A stretch of 23,425 nt of DNA from an uncultured Fibrobacter sp. (GTDB taxonomy: Bacteria > Fibrobacterota > Fibrobacteria > Fibrobacterales > Fibrobacteraceae), in assembly GCF_900316465.1 (NCBI RefSeq), contig NZ_ONDD01000034.1, positions 1 to 23,425 of the forward strand, written 5' to 3'. Below the pieces are notes generated by a model, which did no database searches, was not told the origin of the DNA, and worked only from the letters and a program-made list of their open reading frames with translations. The position numbers were made by a program, and so were the translations under genes. Within the stretch, counting starts at the first letter, position 1. Each line of letters starts with the position of its first letter. Below, in pieces: positions 21,450 through 23,425 of the stretch.

Positions 21450-21869
21450 TTACTTTTTCGTAGATTTTGTAGCCTTCGACTTTTTCGACGGTTCACAGGG
21501 CGCGTTCACAAACTCCTCGATTTTCTCGAGAGTCTCCGCCGAAAGGATGTGTTCCATGCAGCAGGCGTCCTTGTCGGCAATCGCCTCGGACACGCCAAGC
21601 TTGATCAGGAAACCCTTCAGCAGGATGTGACGGTTCAGGATCTGGGACGCCACAAGCGCACCTTCCGAAGTGAGTTCAATGCCGCTGTAGGGCTCCTGCG
21701 TCACAAGGCCCAGCTTCTTGAGTTCGATTACCGCCTTGGCAACCGACGGCATCTTGACCTTGAGCGCCGCCGCAATGTCGCGGACACGGGCAATCCCGTT
21801 CGCAAGGCGCAGCATGTGCACCATTTCCAAGTAGTCTTCAAGGCTCTGACTTAACTTTACTTGTTCCAT
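21450..21869 (-). CDS. DtxR/MntR-family metal-dependent repressor
   Basis: 139 residues from the chosen start. Winged helix-turn-helix about 27-65, then the dimerisation/metal domain. There is no C-terminal SH3 domain, so it is MntR-sized. Likely metal ligands are Asp12 (in LEDYLE, as MntR Asp8), His81 (RHILL), Cys103, Glu106 and His107 (CCMEH). Cys103 occupies the place of DtxR Cys102, so the site mixes MntR and DtxR features. The C-terminus is a Lys/Ser tail. The start is set by GGAG 8 bases upstream; a GTG 10 codons earlier lacks such a site. As first gene of the feoAB operon it is probably an iron-sensing autorepressor; manganese is the alternative. Confidence 0.9.
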   Translation of the reverse strand: MEQVKLSQSLEDYLEMVHMLRLANGIARVRDIAAALKVKMPSVAKAVIELKKLGLVTQEPYSGIELTSEGALVASQILNRHILLKGFLIKLGVSEAIADKDACCMEHILSAETLEKIEEFVNAPCEPSKKSKATKSTKK

Positions 21870-21907
21870 AGGACGGCTCCGATTAGACAAAAAACACACC
21901 TTATATA

Positions 21908-21955
21908 TTAGTCAACGCTAAATTTAGAAAGCCACGGCTAATTAGTAAAGGCTAA
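21908..21955 (-). promoter_or_regulatory. Two TTAG-N6-CTAA operator candidates in the feo operon promoter
   Basis: TTAG-TCAACG-CTAA (21908-21921) and TTAG-TAAAGG-CTAA (21942-21955) have centres 34 bp apart. The second resembles the core of the E. coli MntR box (TAGCAAAGGCTA). They flank or overlap a TAATATATAA -10-like stretch on the minus strand, about 35-85 bases upstream of the regulator start, a position suited to repression. Confidence 0.55.
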
Positions 21956-21973
21956 ACCTTGAAAAGCATATCA

Positions 21974-22008
21974 AAAAGGACTGCAGCAAATTGCTACAGT
22001 CCCGTTTT
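21974..22008 (-). terminator. Strong bidirectional terminator after the beta-barrel gene
   Basis: An 11-bp stem (GGACTGCAGCA pairing with TGCTACAGTCC, one G-T pair) with a 3-base loop has A5 on one side and GTTTTT on the other. It would work on both strands; on the minus strand it ends the barrel gene and separates it from the feo operon. Confidence 0.85.
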
Positions 22009-22027
22009 TGCGCATTATGCGAGGTAA

Positions 22028-22732
22028 TTAGAAGCTGTACACCGTTTCAAGACCGAAACGCAGAGCATTGTCGTCTTCGTTATCCTGCACGGCAACATCC
22101 ACCATGCCGAAAGCGGTGATTTCTAGGTTTTCGACCGGAGTGATGTAGACACGGGCACCGACATCGAACGTTGCAGCGGTATCGTCATCATCATCCAAGG
22201 TGTGCGTGTGGTATTCTACAGGAATGCCGAACTTGATGAATTCAGCAAGCTTGAAAGCCGGTTCGGCATACACGAAGAAGTATTCCGGAATTTCGCCGTT
22301 GTCAAGATCGCTGGCGTCTTCGGTGGCATCGCCCCTATCGATGATGGCATAGAAGGCGGTCGTCTTGATATCGAACATACCCACTTCGAAGGTCGGCTCA
22401 ACCAAGAAGGCGTGAGCGGTAGAAGTCCAATCCTGGCCTTCCACGACATCGCCGTCGTCACCCAGGTAGTCGGCATGGAAGCCATACACAGCCCTGAAGC
22501 CGAAACCACCGAGAGAGAGGCCCGCTTCGACACCGGCATGGAGTTCGTTATGCTGAGTGGTCTGGAAGCTCTTGTAGTCTACATACGGACGCAAGTGCTG
22601 ACCGGCATAGTCGAATTCGTAAGCGGCGTGCACATCGTAAACCTTGGCACCTTCTTCGTCGGCCCAGTCGTTATCGCCACGACCAAAGCCAACACCGAGA
22701 ATGAAGCCTGCCAAGTCGATTTCAAGACCGCG
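22028..22732 (-). CDS. Outer-membrane beta-barrel protein, 5'-truncated
   Basis: About 235 residues of the C-terminal part. Alternating hydrophobic/aromatic strands (GLEIDLAGFILGVGFG, AYEFDYAGQHLRPYVDY, FVYAEPAFKLAEF) with acidic loops and a terminal Phe (ETVYSF) are typical of an outer-membrane barrel with a BAM-recognition end. No signal peptide or plausible start is present. The frame continues upstream into residues that no longer look like a barrel and meets a TGA near 22780. A TTG at 22712-22714 could be called a start but lies inside a strand. The missing N-terminus coincides with the composition break. Exact porin family not identified. Confidence 0.75.
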   Translation of the reverse strand, partial: RGLEIDLAGFILGVGFGRGDNDWADEEGAKVYDVHAAYEFDYAGQHLRPYVDYKSFQTTQHNELHAGVEAGLSLGGFGFRAVYGFHADYLGDDGDVVEGQDWTSTAHAFLVEPTFEVGMFDIKTTAFYAIIDRGDATEDASDLDNGEIPEYFFVYAEPAFKLAEFIKFGIPVEYHTHTLDDDDDTAATFDVGARVYITPVENLEITAFGMVDVAVQDNEDDNALRFGLETVYSF

Positions 22733-22745
22733 GAGAACTCCGGCG
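22715..22745. other. Sequence junction (composition and gene-structure break)
   Basis: Left of here codons are Fibrobacter-like (Glu almost always GAA, Arg CGC/CGT). Right of here both reading frames use GAG, AGG/AGA, TCA and GGA. The barrel gene loses its 5' end and a plus-strand ORF loses its own 5' end at the same place. A join of unrelated DNA, by assembly or by recombination, explains both. Confidence 0.6.
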
Positions 22746-22861
22746 TGGACTACCTGATCCTCACCTGGGGCATGAGGTCAAAAGAAAACCTCCTGGGAAG
22801 CGGTGTTCCTCAGGAGGCCCTGATTCCTGACCTCAGCGGTCTGGAAGACTATTTCATCTGA
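22742..22861 (+). CDS. 3' end of an unidentified protein-coding gene (fragment)
   Basis: The last 39 codons before TGA (22859-22861) read like a genuine protein end (GVDYLILTWGMRSKE, then PQEALIPDLSGLEDYFI). They use AGG, TCA, GGA and GAG codons, matching the codon use of the neighbouring minus-strand gene. The frame stays open to the left, but there it is only the complement of the barrel gene. Its stop overlaps the end of the convergent COG0523 gene by a few bases. Function unknown. Confidence 0.35.
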   Translation, partial: GVDYLILTWGMRSKENLLGSGVPQEALIPDLSGLEDYFI

Positions 22862-23425
22862 TTATCTCGTTCTCCTTGCAGAGAAGCTCATCAAGCTGTG
22901 CGGCAATGGCCTTCCTGTTCAGGTTCTTGCCGATGATGCAGAGCCTGATCATCCTGTCTCCGACCTGATCATCCCAGTCCTCGCGGATTGAGGGGTTCTC
23001 AGCCAGGATCTGCTTGCGCTGTGATGCCGGTGCGGATGCGATCCACTTGCCGTAAGGCCCGCAGAGAAGCTGGCGGCCTGAGGTCTCAAAGACGTAGGCT
23101 GTGTCATACTCATCACCGAACCACATAAGACCCTTGCACCTGATGATGTCCTTGGGCCAGTCCTTCACGAAGGCTCTGAGCTTATTCCTGTTCATCGGTG
23201 TCCTTCTGTAGTAGATGAAGGTCCCTATTCCGTACTCGTCCTCGCTCTCGCCCTCGTGCCTGTGCTCGTGATGATGGTGCTCATGTCCGTGATGCTCATG
23301 ATGCTCATGCTCGTCGTCATCGTCATCATCGTCGTGGTCATGGTGGTGGTGATGATGCTCGTGCTCCTCATGCTCCTCATGGTCATGATGATCGTGATCA
23401 TCATCGTCATCCTCGTCGTCTCCGA
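22854..23425 (-). CDS. COG0523 metallochaperone GTPase, C-terminal part (second, divergent copy)
   Basis: 190 codons, open to the window edge, so the GTPase domain lies beyond it. The visible N-terminal part (about 23210-23423) encodes a very dense His/Asp/Glu tract, followed without a break by the CobW C-terminal domain (EYGIGTFIYYRRTP, then IIRCKGLMWF, AENPSIREDW, GDRMIRL). An ATG at 23195 lies inside this domain and is not the start. It aligns along the whole domain with the gene at 5937 but differs at most positions and uses other codons (GAG, AGG, ATA), so it is not a recent duplicate. Confidence 0.85.
   Translation of the reverse strand, partial: GDDEDDDDDHDHHDHEEHEEHEHHHHHHDHDDDDDDDEHEHHEHHGHEHHHHEHRHEGESEDEYGIGTFIYYRRTPMNRNKLRAFVKDWPKDIIRCKGLMWFGDEYDTAYVFETSGRQLLCGPYGKWIASAPASQRKQILAENPSIREDWDDQVGDRMIRLCIIGKNLNRKAIAAQLDELLCKENEIIR

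Noticed and set aside
22202..22861. Long plus-strand frame across the beta-barrel gene
   Set aside because: Most of it is the complement of the barrel gene. Only the last 39 codons past the junction look like protein, and only those are reported, as a fragment.
23229..23425. Repetitive stretch at the window end
   Set aside because: Likewise the coding region of a His-rich tract, not a CRISPR or tandem repeat array.
1..23425. tRNA, rRNA, insertion sequences, prophage genes, CRISPR arrays
   Set aside because: Looked for; none of the intergenic regions shows a cloverleaf, transposase, integrase or regular repeat-spacer pattern.

Overview
The window reads as chromosomal DNA from a Fibrobacter (Fibrobacterota) relative. 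Pointers are a lipoprotein with two Fibrobacter succinogenes major paralogous (FISUMP/TIGR02145) domains, a regulator of the F. succinogenes second paralogous family (TIGR02147), three lipoproteins with poly-serine linkers, strong GAA preference for Glu, and TATATT -10 boxes. These are judgements from sequence recognition; no search was run.

Layout. 1-3100: a RidA-family deaminase, then ilvB-ilvH (acetolactate synthase) behind a clear sigma-70 promoter. 3256-5021: a Ser-rich lipoprotein with a four-Cys tail, translationally coupled (ATGA) to a radical SAM/SPASM enzyme; this is the best candidate for an undescribed system. 5030-5940: a dispersed hairpin repeat, a small acidic hypothetical gene on the minus strand, a candidate C-rich small RNA with an anti-Shine-Dalgarno motif, and a palindrome ahead of a His-rich COG0523 (CobW-type) metallochaperone GTPase. 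7407-8338: tatA-tatC. 8604-10959: a TIGR02147 regulator overlapping a second Ser-rich lipoprotein, behind a near-consensus promoter. 10973-16760 (minus): gltB-gltD glutamate synthase, preceded by an exact-match sigma-54 promoter and upstream dyads at enhancer distance. 16969-21869 (minus): a DtxR/MntR-type regulator, feoA, feoB, then the double-FISUMP lipoprotein. Two TTAG-N6-CTAA boxes lie in the regulator promoter. 22028-22732 (minus): the C-terminal part of an outer-membrane beta-barrel protein.

At about 22,715-22,745 the character of the DNA changes. The barrel protein loses its N-terminus, and the remaining ~690 bases hold the tail of a plus-strand ORF and the C-terminal part of a second His-rich COG0523 protein. 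Both use GAG, AGG/AGA and TCA codons, unlike everything to the left. This looks like a chimeric join or recent foreign insertion.

By function the core genes cover nitrogen and amino-acid supply (ilvBH, gltBD, RidA clean-up), metal handling (feoAB with its regulator, COG0523), Tat protein export, and surface lipoproteins typical of this phylum. The hypotheses of most interest are a modified surface lipoprotein (3256-5021) and nitrogen control through sigma-54 (gltBD).
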